Below, in pieces: positions 1 to 8,942 of a stretch of DNA of 64,000 bases; the first letter of the stretch is position 1; every line of letters starts with the position of its first letter. The notes beneath the pieces are model-generated. The model had not been told where the DNA came from. It worked only from the letters and a program-made list of their open reading frames with translations, and made no database searches. The stretch comes from Sphingobium sp. AP50 (GTDB lineage Bacteria; Pseudomonadota; Alphaproteobacteria; Sphingomonadales; Sphingomonadaceae), in NCBI RefSeq assembly GCF_900109095.1, contig NZ_FNYZ01000009.1:1-64000 (forward strand), written 5' to 3'. A program made the translations under genes and the position numbers.

Positions 1-3
1 TAA

Positions 4-920
4 GAGCCTGTCTTGAATCTCATGCGTAACGAGCGATACGCCTGATGAGGATGATTGCAGCGGCGGCATAAAGCAGGGCATTTGCGGATTTGATGGTTCG
101 CTCGAAGTCCTTGGCCAAGCGGCGGTTCCGGTTGAGCCATGCGAAGGTCCGTTCGACCACCCATCGTCTGGGATGGACGACGAACCCGGTCTGATCGGCG
201 AATTTGCGGACGATCTCTATAGTGATGGCGGTAGCATCCCGGACGCGATCGCTGTTGTAGGCGCTGTCTGCATAGGCGTGCTCGACCAAGGGGTGTCGCT
301 GGCGTGACTGCCTGAGCAAAGGCACTGCGCCGTCACGGTCCTGCACATCAGCGCCATGGACCAGCAGTTCAAGCGCGCGGCCATCGGTATCGACCATGGC
401 ATGGCGCTTGCGGCCCATGATTTTCTTGCCTGCGTCATAGCCGCGCGGTCCACCTGCTTCGGTGGTCTTCACGCTCTGGCTGTCGATGGCCGCCGCCGAT
501 GGCATCGGTTCTCGCCCTGATCGGACGCGGTCCATCTGAACGAGATGGTGGTTGAGACTTTCGAATATCCCATCGTCACGTAGAGTGCAGAACCACCGGT
601 AAACTGTGCGCCATGGCGGAAAGCTGTCAGGCAAAAGCCGCCACGGACATCCTGCCCGCAGCAAATAGAAAATGGCCTCGATGATCTCCCGCATCGGCCA
701 ACGCCGTCGCCGCCCACGTTGGCATGGTGCTGGCAAATACGGCTCGATCAAATGCCATTCCGCGTCTGTAAGATCGCTTCCATAACGAAGCTGCGCGCGA
801 CTATGATGCGCGCGGGCGGTCGGGTTCCACATGATGGCTTCCAAGGTTGGTGTCGCAACCCCTCGGAATCATATCGAAACTCGGCCGTCCACCGTTGCGT
901 TAGCGTTCCGACACAGCCTC
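4..920 (-). mobile_element. IS5-family insertion sequence (IS427-like), complete
   Basis: A 917-bp element bounded by imperfect terminal inverted repeats: the left end reads GAGCCTGTCTTGAATC and the right end, reverse complemented, GAGGCTGTGTCGGAAC (11 of 16 match). It is flanked on both sides by the trinucleotide TAA (1-3 and 921-923), which fits the TNA target duplications of the IS427 group of IS5. A single transposase gene fills it. Boundaries were inferred by eye from repeat and duplication together. The intact duplication and open frame suggest a fairly recent insertion upstream of nothing essential. Confidence 0.82.
20..844 (-). CDS. IS5-family DDE transposase
   Basis: Encodes a 274-residue transposase that would cut and rejoin the ends of the surrounding element. 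The N-terminal third (LTDAEWHLIEPYLP, then GCPWRLLP and WRTVYRWF) is the DUF4096-type DNA-binding part found in IS5 transposases. The DDE catalytic triad is visible as the Asp of AAIDSQSVK, the Asp of YADSAYN and the Glu of VVERTFAWLNR. It is a single uninterrupted frame, unlike the two-frame versions of the same family, so it is probably active. A second ATG five codons in (MWNPTAR) is an equally possible start. Confidence 0.92.
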   Translation of the reverse strand: MEAIMWNPTARAHHSRAQLRYGSDLTDAEWHLIEPYLPAPCQRGRRRRWPMREIIEAIFYLLRAGCPWRLLPDSFPPWRTVYRWFCTLRDDGIFESLNHHLVQMDRVRSGREPMPSAAAIDSQSVKTTEAGGPRGYDAGKKIMGRKRHAMVDTDGRALELLVHGADVQDRDGAVPLLRQSRQRHPLVEHAYADSAYNSDRVRDATAITIEIVRKFADQTGFVVHPRRWVVERTFAWLNRNRRLAKDFERTIKSANALLYAAAAIILIRRIARYA

Positions 921-958
921 TAAGCGGGCGCGGTCCCCCTCCCCGGTCCGGGGAGGAA

Positions 959-2218
959 TTACCCAATCGGCTCTTCAATCGACACCGGCGGCACGGAGAA
1001 CCATTTCGCCCCCTGCGCGGTCATGTGGAAGCAATCCTCCATCCGCACGCCCATAGTGCCGGGGAGATACAGGCCCGGCTCGTTGGAGAAGCACATGCCG
1101 ACGTCCAGCTTCGTTGCCTCGCCATGGACCAAGTTGACCGGTTCATGTCCTTCCATGCCGATGCCATGGCCGGTGCGGTGTGACAGGCCGGGCAGCGCAT
1201 AGCCGGGGCCATAACCCTGCTTCTCATAATAGCCACGCACCGCGTCATCGACCGAACCGGCAGGCGCGCCGAGTTTCGCGGCGGCGAAGGCGATCTTTTG
1301 CCCTTGCGACACGTCGTTCCAGACCTTGCGCTGCTGCGCGCTGGGGGCCGCGCCATAGACGAAGGTGCGGCTGATGTCGGATTGATAATCCTCGACCGTG
1401 CAGCCGCAGTCCATCAGCACCACTTCGCCCGCGCGCACCGCCTGCGGCTTGCCGGAGCCATGCGGATAGGCAGCGGCTTCGCCCAGCAGGATCAGGTTGA
1501 ACTCCACCTGCCCGCCCAGTTGCTTTGTTGCGGCGCTCATCAGCGCGCCGATATCGGTCGGGGTCATGCCGACCTTCACTTGGGGGTAGGTCCAGCGATA
1601 GGCGGCCATGGTGACGTCGGCGGCCGTCTGCATCAGCGCGATTTCGGCCGCCGTCTTGCGCATGCGAATGGCGCGGGTGACGGGGTCTTTCACAAGGCTT
1701 GCGGCGGGCAGCGTGGCCTTGAGGCCATCGACCGCGAAATAGCGGACGGTTTCCTCGATGCCGATGCGCCCCTTGGCCAGTCCCTTCGCGGTCAGATAAT
1801 CGGCGATCGGCGCATAGGGGCTTTCATGCTCCTGCCAGACGCGGACTTCGGCGGGGATGGCGAGCGATTCGTCGATCGAGGGTTTCTCGAAGAAGGGGCA
1901 GACGACCAGAGGCGTGCCGCTCGCCGGGATGACCAGCGCGGTCAGGCGTTCGGAGCGCCACCAGCGGATGCCGCTATAATAGATGAGGCTGGCGCCCGGC
2001 TCGACCAGCAGCGCGTCGATGCCCTGCGCCTGCATCATCTTCTGTGCGCGGGCAACGCGATCGGCGCGCTCGACCTTGCCGATCGGCGTGACGCCGCCGG
2101 TCAGGGATTTGAGCGCCTCGCCTGCCTTGTCCTGCGCGAACAGGCGAGGGCTTATCAGCGACGTGGCAAGGCCGGCGGCGGCATAGCGCAGCAGGGTGCG
2201 GCGATCAGGCGTAGGCAT
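959..2218 (-). CDS. Secreted M24-family metallopeptidase (Xaa-Pro aminopeptidase type)
   Basis: A 419-residue protein of the pita-bread fold peptidase family M24, which removes N-terminal residues ahead of proline or acts on dipeptides. The N terminus carries a twin-arginine export signal (DRRTLLRYAAAGLATS, cleavage near residue 28), so it probably works in the periplasm. The five metal ligands can be placed at D270, D281, H351, E380 and E394 (motifs LMDCG, SDISR, GHGIGMEGHE, SNEPG, RMED). The start overlaps the end of the upstream GST gene by 14 bases, so the two are very likely co-transcribed. Substrate cannot be told from sequence. Confidence 0.88.
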   Translation of the reverse strand: MPTPDRRTLLRYAAAGLATSLISPRLFAQDKAGEALKSLTGGVTPIGKVERADRVARAQKMMQAQGIDALLVEPGASLIYYSGIRWWRSERLTALVIPASGTPLVVCPFFEKPSIDESLAIPAEVRVWQEHESPYAPIADYLTAKGLAKGRIGIEETVRYFAVDGLKATLPAASLVKDPVTRAIRMRKTAAEIALMQTAADVTMAAYRWTYPQVKVGMTPTDIGALMSAATKQLGGQVEFNLILLGEAAAYPHGSGKPQAVRAGEVVLMDCGCTVEDYQSDISRTFVYGAAPSAQQRKVWNDVSQGQKIAFAAAKLGAPAGSVDDAVRGYYEKQGYGPGYALPGLSHRTGHGIGMEGHEPVNLVHGEATKLDVGMCFSNEPGLYLPGTMGVRMEDCFHMTAQGAKWFSVPPVSIEEPIG

Positions 2219-2831
2219 AACGTCCCCCGGTTTTCAGCGCGGCCTGATAGGCGGGCCGCGCATGCATCTCTTCCAGCCAGCGAATCAGATGCGGACGGCT
2301 GCTGTCAAGGCCGCCGCGGGCGCGCGATGCTTCCAGTGGAAAGCTCATCATCATGTCGGCGGCGGTGAAGGCGTCGCCAGCAAAATAGCGCCGCGTCGCC
2401 AGTTCGCCTTCCAGCCAGTCGAGATGATCGTCCAGCATGCGCTGCACCGTCGGGCGCGCGGGGCGGCCAAGCAGGCCCAGCTTGCCGACGACGAGCAGCG
2501 CCAGCAGCGGCGGCATCATCGATCCTTCGGCATAATGGAGGAATTGACGATAGAGGATGGCGCCCTGCGCGTCGGCGGGCGGACCGAAGCGATTGCCGGA
2601 CCGGGCGACCAGATGTTCCATGATCGCGCCCGTCTCGATCAGGCGATGGCCGTCCACCTCCACCACCGGGGAGCGGCCGAGCGGATGGATCGCCCGAAGC
2701 GATGCCGGCGCGCGCATCGTCTTGCGGTCGCGCTCATAGCGGCGGACCTCATAGGGCTCGCCCAGTTCCTCCAGCAGCCAGAGAATGCGTTGCGACCGGC
2801 TATTGTTCAGATGATGGACGATGATGGTCAT
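2205..2831 (-). CDS. Glutathione S-transferase family protein
   Basis: A 208-residue cytosolic GST: an N-terminal thioredoxin-like domain (residues 1-80, with NNSRSQRILWLLEEL where the catalytic Ser/Tyr lies, and the SPVVE cis-proline motif) and an all-helical C-terminal domain. The reading frame extends 19 codons upstream, but the ATG at 2831 gives the standard N terminus (MTIIVHHL). It is the first gene of a two-gene unit with the M24 peptidase, whose start overlaps its end. GSTs of this type conjugate or isomerise electrophiles; the substrate is unknown. Confidence 0.9.
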   Translation of the reverse strand: MTIIVHHLNNSRSQRILWLLEELGEPYEVRRYERDRKTMRAPASLRAIHPLGRSPVVEVDGHRLIETGAIMEHLVARSGNRFGPPADAQGAILYRQFLHYAEGSMMPPLLALLVVGKLGLLGRPARPTVQRMLDDHLDWLEGELATRRYFAGDAFTAADMMMSFPLEASRARGGLDSSRPHLIRWLEEMHARPAYQAALKTGGRYAYA

Positions 2832-3051
2832 GATGGCTCCCATGCTGCCCGCCGGTGAGGGCGTAACGCAGCACAGCGACCACCACAATGTCCGTTCGCC
2901 TGCAGCCTCGTTAGCTAGAGATTATTCTGGCTGTAAAGGTTGGGATGGCCGTGCCACCGCGGCGCGAACGGTTTGCCCATTGAGCGTATACCCAAGCCGA
3001 ACTCTCGCGGCTGATCGAAGATTGACAGTCAAGCAAATCGACCCCGTCGTG

Positions 3052-3404
3052 ATGGCGGCCAGCAGACGCTATCAGCGCCCCTGTGTGGCTATGCTGGCAG
3101 CGGCTTGCATTGATGTCGCCGTCGTCAATCCGCGACAGATACGACGCTTTGCCGGAGCCCTTGACAGGCTCGCCAAGACTGATTCCATCGACGCTGCACT
3201 CATCACGCACGTGCCAGACCGGGAACCATCAGTCGCCGTCATCTTGCAGCTCTCTCTGCGGCCCGCATCAACCCAAGCCTCATAAACTTCTACCAGCGCA
3301 TCAGAGACAAGGTAAAAACACCCAAAGCCGCTCTCATCGCAGACGCCAGAAAACTCCTCACCATTCTCAATGCTGTCGCCAAAATCTCCATCACCCCCAG
3401 TTGA
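3052..3404 (+). pseudogene. IS110-family transposase remnant
   Basis: Two separated pieces of an IS110/IS1111 transposase. The first (3052-3245) encodes RRYQRPCVAMLAAACIDVAV and then NPRQIRRFAG and RLAKTDSIDAA, the typical N-terminal catalytic region around VVNPRQ/AKTD. The second (about 3252-3404, a different frame) encodes LSAARINPS, FYQRIRDK and RKLLTILNA, the conserved C-terminal part, ending in TGA. In a complete protein these are some 150-200 residues apart; here they are nearly adjacent, so a large internal deletion and a frameshift have destroyed the gene. The rest of the space between the GST and chorismate mutase genes (2832-3475) shows no other gene. Confidence 0.75.
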
Positions 3405-3475
3405 AGCAAACACAATCGCAGCCGATGGGCGCTGCGCAAGGGTTCTCGACAGGCTCGAACTGAACGGATCCAGTT

Positions 3476-3772
3476 CTATCCCCGCGTCCGGTCATATTCC
3501 GCCATCTCATAGGCGATCGATGCTTCGACCAGTTGCTCCCACAGGTCGGCGATCACCGCGCCGGGGGCGCCGATCCGTTCCGCCTCCGCCCGCGCCTGAT
3601 CGATCACCTGCGCCTTGCGCGCTTCGTCCCGCACGGCGCTGCGGTCGGGCTTGATCCGGGCGGCGGCGCGCATATGGGCGAAGCGCTGGCCGAGCAGCGC
3701 GACGATCTGCCGGTCGAGTTCATCGACGCCTGCGCGCACCTGTGCCATGCTGGTATAAGTATCTGGGTTCAT
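3476..3772 (-). CDS. Chorismate mutase (AroQ class)
   Basis: A 98-residue all-alpha chorismate mutase that converts chorismate to prephenate on the way to phenylalanine and tyrosine. Family features: VDELDRQIVALLGQRF in helix 1 (catalytic Arg region), then RDEARKAQVIDQAR with the second conserved basic patch, and a final helix LWEQLVEASIAYE. The frame is open much further upstream, but the ATG at 3772 gives the usual size for a free-standing AroQ domain and lies opposite the rpsD promoter region. Transcribed divergently from rpsD. Confidence 0.88.
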   Translation of the reverse strand: MNPDTYTSMAQVRAGVDELDRQIVALLGQRFAHMRAAARIKPDRSAVRDEARKAQVIDQARAEAERIGAPGAVIADLWEQLVEASIAYEMAEYDRTRG

Positions 3773-3823
3773 GGCCGCCGGATTTAAGCATCCGCGCCAT
3801 GCCTGTCGAGGCCCAGTCCATGC

Positions 3824-3852
3824 TTGACATATCCCCGTCACATGGCCATAGG
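3824..3852 (+). promoter_or_regulatory. Candidate sigma-70 promoter for rpsD
   Basis: TTGACA at 3824-3829 is a perfect -35 element, followed after 17 bases by CATAGG (3847-3852), a weak -10. It would give an mRNA leader of about 155 bases before rpsD. The -10 is poor, so this remains a suggestion from pattern alone. Confidence 0.4.
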
Positions 3853-4016
3853 CGCGCCTTCGCGATTGGCCCCACATCCCGGTGAAGTGGTGGCCCTGTC
3901 CCTGAAATATGGAAACAGGCGATGACCGGGAAGCTTTCGCCCTCCGCCTCTGCGGACTTCCGGTCCATCGGATCAGGAGGGCGGATAACGTAATATGCAG
4001 TTGTAAGGAATTACCT

Positions 4017-4631
4017 ATGTCGAAGCGCTCCAGCGCCAAGTATAAGATCGACCGTCGCATGGGCGAGAATATTTGGGGTCGCCCCAAGTCGCCCGTCAAC
4101 AAGCGCGAATATGGTCCCGGTCAGCACGGCCAGCGCCGCAAGGGCAAGATGTCGGACTACGGCATCCAGCTGCGCGCCAAGCAGAAGCTGAAGGGCTATT
4201 ACGGCGACATCACCGAAAAGCAGTTCAAGAAGAACTATTTCGAAGCCAGCCGCATGAAGGGCGACACCGGCCAGAACCTGATCGGTCTGCTGGAACGCCG
4301 CCTGGACGCCGTCGTGTACCGCGCCAAGTTCGCGCCGACCATCTTCTCGGCGCGTCAGATCGTTTCGCACGGCCACATCTATGTGAACGGCGTGAAGTGC
4401 AACATCGCCTCGCGTCTGGTGAAGCCGGGCGATGAAATCACCCTGGGCAAGAAGGCGCAGGAAATGGCGCTGGTTCTCGAAGCGCAGAGCCTGCCCGAGC
4501 GTGACATCCCCGACTATGTGTCGCCGGACGGCGCCGCCAAGATCACTTATGTCCGCGTTCCGACGCTGGACGAAGTGCCCTACCCGGTGAAGATGGAACC
4601 GAATCTGGTCGTCGAATTCTATTCGCGCTAA
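4017..4631 (+). CDS. rpsD: 30S ribosomal protein S4
   Basis: A 204-residue primary 16S rRNA-binding protein that starts assembly of the small subunit body. The N-terminal S4 domain (residues 3-95) contains [14 protein letters not shown] and YGPGQHG, followed by the S4 RNA-binding module (about 95-155) with [13 protein letters not shown] and HGHIYVNG. The ATG at 4017 follows the ribosome-binding sequence TAAGGAA. The gene stands alone rather than in the alpha operon, as is usual in alphaproteobacteria. A strong intrinsic terminator follows 27 bases after the stop. Confidence 0.98.
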   Translation: MSKRSSAKYKIDRRMGENIWGRPKSPVNKREYGPGQHGQRRKGKMSDYGIQLRAKQKLKGYYGDITEKQFKKNYFEASRMKGDTGQNLIGLLERRLDAVVYRAKFAPTIFSARQIVSHGHIYVNGVKCNIASRLVKPGDEITLGKKAQEMALVLEAQSLPERDIPDYVSPDGAAKITYVRVPTLDEVPYPVKMEPNLVVEFYSR

Positions 4632-4658
4632 TCGGTCCTCCCGGACAGAATATGGAAG

Positions 4659-4690
4659 AGGGCGGCCCCGCAAGGGACCGCCCTTTTTCT
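4659..4690 (+). terminator. Rho-independent terminator of rpsD
   Basis: GGGCGGCCC, a short CGCAA loop, GGGACCGCCC and then TTTTTCTTT. The stem has one mismatch and is followed directly by a T run on the plus strand, ending just before the convergent S9 peptidase gene. Confidence 0.88.
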
Positions 4691-4694
4691 TTGG

Positions 4695-6686
4695 CTATCG
4701 CTTGAGCGCCCGTTCCAGCAGCGCTGCGCTCTTCGTCAACATTTCGATACGGGCCTGACTATCTTCCAGATAATGGTCCAACCCGTCGAAAACCACCAGT
4801 TCGGAAGACTTGCCGGCCTGCGCCAGGCGATCCTGCATCAAGCGCGACTGCTGAACGCCGACATTCAGATCCTGCGTTCCGTGAAACAGCAGGACAGGCG
4901 CATTGATCGCGTCAGCATGGCGTGCGGGGGACGCCTCGGCAATGTGCGGACCGGTGCCAATAAAGTCGCTGGTCTGGCGGAAGTCACTCCATCCCCGCCG
5001 CTCCTCTCGCACCCGGTCCAGATCCGTCACCGGCGCTATCGCAATAACCGCCTTGAACAGGTCCGGCTCCGTCACTGCCGATTGAAGCGCAGCATAGCCG
5101 CCATAGGACCAGCCGATGATTGCCAACTTGTTGGCGCTGGCGATCCCCTGCTTCACCAACCAGCGACCGCCATCGTCGACATCGCCGATCGCGGTACGCC
5201 AGCTCTTGAACCCGTTTTGCTGGAACCAGCTTTCACCATAGCCGGTCGACCCACGGAAATTGGGCTGCAACACGGCATAGCCCTGCGATGCAAAATATTG
5301 CACCATCCAGGCGAACCCCCATTCATCGCGGGCGCCGGGGCCACCATGCGGCATAACGATCGCCGGCAGGCCCTTCCCCGTCCCCTTTGGCGGCAAGGTG
5401 AGATAGGCCGGGATCTGTGTGCCATCTGCTGCCGCATAGGTGATATGCTGCATGGGCGCCAGGGCGACACCATCCAGCGGCGGGCGACTGGATGCCACAG
5501 GCGCCATCTGGCTGGTCGCGCGGTCAAGCAGGAAATAACTGCCCGGATCGACATCGCTGCCAGCCCAGATCAGCAGTTTTTTCTCGTCACGACTGGAATC
5601 GACGACCCGCACATTGGGTTGCCCCGACAAGGCAGATGACAGCGATTTGGCCAGCTTTGCGATTGCCGGGTCGAAGTAGGAGGCGCCACGCCGATCGGTC
5701 ACATAGCTGACCCCGATCGGCCGCTTGTTTCGCCCAATGGTTATGAAGCCGTCCACATCGACCTGATCATGGGCAAAGAGCAGCGTTTCTACAGCGCCCT
5801 CGTCCAAAGCTCTGGAATAGGCGGCCAGGCGCCCGTCCTTGCGCTTGAAGCCATAAGCGAGATTTTGACCGGCATCGACAAGACTTGGATCGAAGCCTTC
5901 ATCGCCCTTCATCACGATGCTTAACGGCTTCCAACCACCTCCATCGACAGGCCGATAATAATAGCGTCGCTCATCCTTGTCATATCCGGTGGCGTCGATA
6001 GTTCGTGTCCCCATGACACGGACATTGCCCAGACCATCGGCGATATATTCGCGGGCATTGACCTTTGGCGGTTCGACCGGCCGAGCGCGCAGGGTCAAGC
6101 TGTCCACATCATCGACGCCCAACCCCTCCTTTGTCTGAGCATTGCGTGTCCCGATGGTCGTTTCGGGGATATAGTTGCGCATCATCAGCACATGCCCCTC
6201 ATTGCCCGGCGCCAAACCGATCACGGCGCCGCCAGACAGGCTGACCCCCCGCGACCGCAGGCTGTCCCCGCCAGGCGTATTGAGCAATTTCACATTGCCG
6301 CCATCGGCATTCACCGCGACGATGCGGCTGACCCGGACCAGTTCAGTCCCGCCCAGGGTGCTCATGCCATAAACCGTGCATAACAGGCGCGTATCGCTGG
6401 CCCACTGACATCCCGCCAGCCGATCCGGCTTGCCATCAACCGCCAATATCCGTTTTGTCTGTAATTCGCCGCTCCCCCGCAGGTCTGCGACATAAAGGCC
6501 CGCGCCCTGACCGGTCAGCGGTTGCACGAAAGCGACCCAATTACCATCGGGAGACAGGCTGGCCTGCTCAATCTCTTCGCGCGCGCCGAACCGCGCCGCC
6601 ATGTCGTCAGCCGCTCTCGCCACACCCGCAGTCATAGCCAGAGCCGTAACTCCGCCAAGCCAAGGACTTATCCCGTATCGCAACAT
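4695..6686 (-). CDS. S9-family (prolyl oligopeptidase-like) secreted peptidase
   Basis: A 663-residue protein with a signal peptide (SPWLGGVTALAMTAGVARA), an N-terminal beta-propeller region with TolB-like repeats (SLSPDGNWVAFV), and a C-terminal alpha/beta-hydrolase domain. The catalytic triad is readable as S527 (GWSYGGY), D606 (GTQDLNVG) and H638 (GLDHYLED). The order and spacing match S9C acyl-aminoacyl/oligopeptidases, which cut short peptides in the periplasm. The frame is open a long way upstream, but that part is antisense to the M28 gene; the ATG at 6686 has a purine-rich GGGGGTGG just ahead. It is divergent from the M28 peptidase gene, 120 bases away. Confidence 0.9.
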   Translation of the reverse strand: MLRYGISPWLGGVTALAMTAGVARAADDMAARFGAREEIEQASLSPDGNWVAFVQPLTGQGAGLYVADLRGSGELQTKRILAVDGKPDRLAGCQWASDTRLLCTVYGMSTLGGTELVRVSRIVAVNADGGNVKLLNTPGGDSLRSRGVSLSGGAVIGLAPGNEGHVLMMRNYIPETTIGTRNAQTKEGLGVDDVDSLTLRARPVEPPKVNAREYIADGLGNVRVMGTRTIDATGYDKDERRYYYRPVDGGGWKPLSIVMKGDEGFDPSLVDAGQNLAYGFKRKDGRLAAYSRALDEGAVETLLFAHDQVDVDGFITIGRNKRPIGVSYVTDRRGASYFDPAIAKLAKSLSSALSGQPNVRVVDSSRDEKKLLIWAGSDVDPGSYFLLDRATSQMAPVASSRPPLDGVALAPMQHITYAAADGTQIPAYLTLPPKGTGKGLPAIVMPHGGPGARDEWGFAWMVQYFASQGYAVLQPNFRGSTGYGESWFQQNGFKSWRTAIGDVDDGGRWLVKQGIASANKLAIIGWSYGGYAALQSAVTEPDLFKAVIAIAPVTDLDRVREERRGWSDFRQTSDFIGTGPHIAEASPARHADAINAPVLLFHGTQDLNVGVQQSRLMQDRLAQAGKSSELVVFDGLDHYLEDSQARIEMLTKSAALLERALKR

Positions 6687-6806
6687 CCACCCCCGTAAAT
6701 AGTGACCGGTGCATTCATGCCGAAGAGGAAGAAAAGCGCAAGATTCTTGCCCCCCTCTTCGCACGGTGGCATCACCTGCGCATTCGTAAAATAAGGGAAT
6801 CCTTCC

Positions 6807-8474
6807 ATGCGCAGTTCCATCGCGGCCATCGCCGCCATCCTTGTCCTGTCCGCGCCAGCGGTCGCGGGCGCAGCGCCCGCCAAATCCACCGCGAGGGGCG
6901 CCACGCCATCGGTCGACACGATGAAGCGGCTGGTGCAGGAACTGTCCTCCGACGCCTATGAGGGCCGCGCGCCCGGTACGGCGGGTGAAGAAAAGACGCT
7001 CGCCCTGCTGTCCGCCGAATTTGCGAAACTGGGCCTCAAGCCGGGCAACAAGGGCAGTTGGTTCCAGGATGTGCCGCTGGTCGAAATCACCGCGAAGAAT
7101 GTCTCGGCGCTCAGCTTCACCGGCGGCAAGGCGCCCGTCTCCGCCGCCTATGGCCCGGAAATGGTGATCGGCACCTATCGCACCACGGAAAAACATATCG
7201 AGGTGAAGGACAGCCCGGTCGTCTTCGTCGGCTATGGCATCAACGCCCCGGAAAAGGGCTGGAACGACTATGCCGGGCTGGACGTGAAGGGCAAGACGGT
7301 CGTCATTCTGGTCAACGATCCCGATTATGAAACGCAGGGGCTGACCGGCCCGTTCAACGGCCGCGCCATGACCTATTATGGCCGCTGGACTTACAAATAT
7401 GAGGAAGCCGCGCGGCAGGGCGCAACCGCCGCGATCATCATTCACGACACCGTGCCCGCCGCCTATGGCTGGAACGTCGTGCAGTCGAGCTGGACCGGGG
7501 CGCAGCATGTCGCCGACAGCGCCGACGGCAATGCCGGACAGAGCCAGGCCATCGGCTGGATGCAGAAGGACAAGGCCGCCGCCCTCTTCGCCAGCGCCGG
7601 ACTGGACCTCGACGCCCAGATGACCGCTGCCAAGCAGCCCGGCTTCAAGGCCGTGCCGCTGACCGGCGTGACCGCCAACATTTCCTTCGACAATGACCTG
7701 CGCAAGCACAGCTCGAAGAATGTCGTCGCCCTGCTGCCCGGCAAGACGCGGCCTGACGAATATGTCCTCTACAGCGCGCATTGGGATCATCTGGGCCATT
7801 GCGAAGCCGCGCCCGACGGCGATGATATCTGCAATGGCGCGGTCGACAACGCCACCGGCACCGCCGCACTGGTCGCCCTCGCTCAGGCCAATGTGAAGGC
7901 CGGCCCGACCGATCGCAGCCAGGTGTTCCTGGCCGTCACCGGCGAGGAATCGGGCCTGCTGGGCTCCGACTATTATGGCAAGAACCCGATCTTCCCGTTC
8001 AGCAAGACCGTGGGCGGCGTGAACATGGATGCCCTGTCCGTCGCTGGCCTTGCCAAGAATGTCGTGGTCATCGGCAAGGGCAAGTCGCAGTTGGACGCCT
8101 ATCTCGACCGCGCGCTCGCCGCACAGGGCCGCGTCGCCACGCTCGAACCGACCCCGGAAAAGGGCTATTATTACCGCTCCGACCATTTCAGCTTCGCCAA
8201 GCACGGCCTGCCGATGCTCTATTTCGAGGGCGGCGAGGATCTGGTGAAGGGCGGCACCGCCGCTGGCATGGCCGCCGCGGAGGATTATACCGAACATCGC
8301 TATCATGGTCCCAAGGACGAATATGATCCCAATTGGGACTGGACCGGCATCTCCGCCGACCTGAAACTTTATTATGATGTAGGCCGCGCGCTGGCGACGA
8401 CAACCGACTGGCCCAACTGGGTAGATGGCGATGAATTCCGCGCCATCCGCGACAAGGATCGGGCCGGACAATAA
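6807..8474 (+). CDS. Secreted M28-family metallopeptidase with PA domain
   Basis: A 555-residue zinc aminopeptidase-like protein. Signal peptide at residues 1-22 (AILVLSAPAVAGA). Residues about 130-290 form the protease-associated insert (DSPVVFVGYGI, GKTVVILVND). The co-catalytic zinc ligands are clear: H325 (AHWDHLG), D347 (GAVDNATG), E380/E381 (TGEESG), D408 (VNMDAL) and H460 (SDHFSF). It probably acts in the periplasm on peptides; the adjacent divergent S9 peptidase suggests a shared role in peptide scavenging. Followed by a 10-bp perfect hairpin. Confidence 0.93.
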   Translation: MRSSIAAIAAILVLSAPAVAGAAPAKSTARGATPSVDTMKRLVQELSSDAYEGRAPGTAGEEKTLALLSAEFAKLGLKPGNKGSWFQDVPLVEITAKNVSALSFTGGKAPVSAAYGPEMVIGTYRTTEKHIEVKDSPVVFVGYGINAPEKGWNDYAGLDVKGKTVVILVNDPDYETQGLTGPFNGRAMTYYGRWTYKYEEAARQGATAAIIIHDTVPAAYGWNVVQSSWTGAQHVADSADGNAGQSQAIGWMQKDKAAALFASAGLDLDAQMTAAKQPGFKAVPLTGVTANISFDNDLRKHSSKNVVALLPGKTRPDEYVLYSAHWDHLGHCEAAPDGDDICNGAVDNATGTAALVALAQANVKAGPTDRSQVFLAVTGEESGLLGSDYYGKNPIFPFSKTVGGVNMDALSVAGLAKNVVVIGKGKSQLDAYLDRALAAQGRVATLEPTPEKGYYYRSDHFSFAKHGLPMLYFEGGEDLVKGGTAAGMAAAEDYTEHRYHGPKDEYDPNWDWTGISADLKLYYDVGRALATTTDWPNWVDGDEFRAIRDKDRAGQ

Positions 8475-8482
8475 GCCATTGG

Positions 8483-8507
8483 CCGGCGGCGGGGCATCCG
8501 CCGCCGG
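8483..8507 (+). terminator. Hairpin downstream of the M28 gene
   Basis: CCGGCGGCGG, loop GGCAT, CCGCCGCCGG: a perfect 10-bp GC stem 9 bases after the M28 stop codon. No T run follows, so it could be a weak terminator or a transcript-end stabiliser. Confidence 0.4.
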
Positions 8508-8566
8508 TCGGTTCACTGCTGGTTCAGTCCGCGCATTTCATGCTGCCTCGCCTTGATGGGAGCCTG

Positions 8567-8938
8567 ATGATGCGCAATCCTGCCCTTCTGCTCATACCCA
8601 TGATGATCAGCGGCAGCGCCATGGCCCAGATCGCGCCGGGATCACCGCCACGCGATACGCCCGGTCCCGTCACGGTCCGGCTGGAGCCCAGCGTCAGCGG
8701 CACCTATGAACTGGAGCAGGCCCGCAAGGATATTCGCAAGGCGCGCAAGAACGGCGCGCTCGACCGGAAGGAAGCCCGCCAGTTGCGCCGCGAAGCCGAT
8801 CGCGCGCAGGCGCTGGCGGATCGTAGCGGCCGCGATGGCCTCAGCTATAGCGAACAGCGCGAACTGGACATGCAGGGGCTTGCACTCCAGAGCCTGGCGC
8901 AAGGGCAACGCGCACAGAGCGGCGCCAAGCAACCTTGA
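8567..8938 (+). CDS. Small secreted protein of unknown function
   Basis: About 123 residues, with an export signal (NPALLLIPMMISGSAMA, cleavage before QIAPG). The mature part is charged and helical: LEQARKDIRKARKNG, then DRKEARQLRREADRAQALADR, which probably forms a coiled coil or long helix rich in Arg. The ATG at 8567 (or 8570) has GGGAG eight bases upstream and is preferred to an ATG at 8540 that would bury the signal peptide. No known family is recognised. It lies between the M28 gene and a convergent small secreted protein gene. Confidence 0.7.
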   Translation: MMRNPALLLIPMMISGSAMAQIAPGSPPRDTPGPVTVRLEPSVSGTYELEQARKDIRKARKNGALDRKEARQLRREADRAQALADRSGRDGLSYSEQRELDMQGLALQSLAQGQRAQSGAKQP

Positions 8939-8942
8939 CCGC

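Noticed and set aside
6687..8516. Upstream extension of the S9 peptidase frame opposite the M28 gene
   Set aside because: The extension is antisense to a complete M28 gene; the signal peptide marks the true start at 6686.
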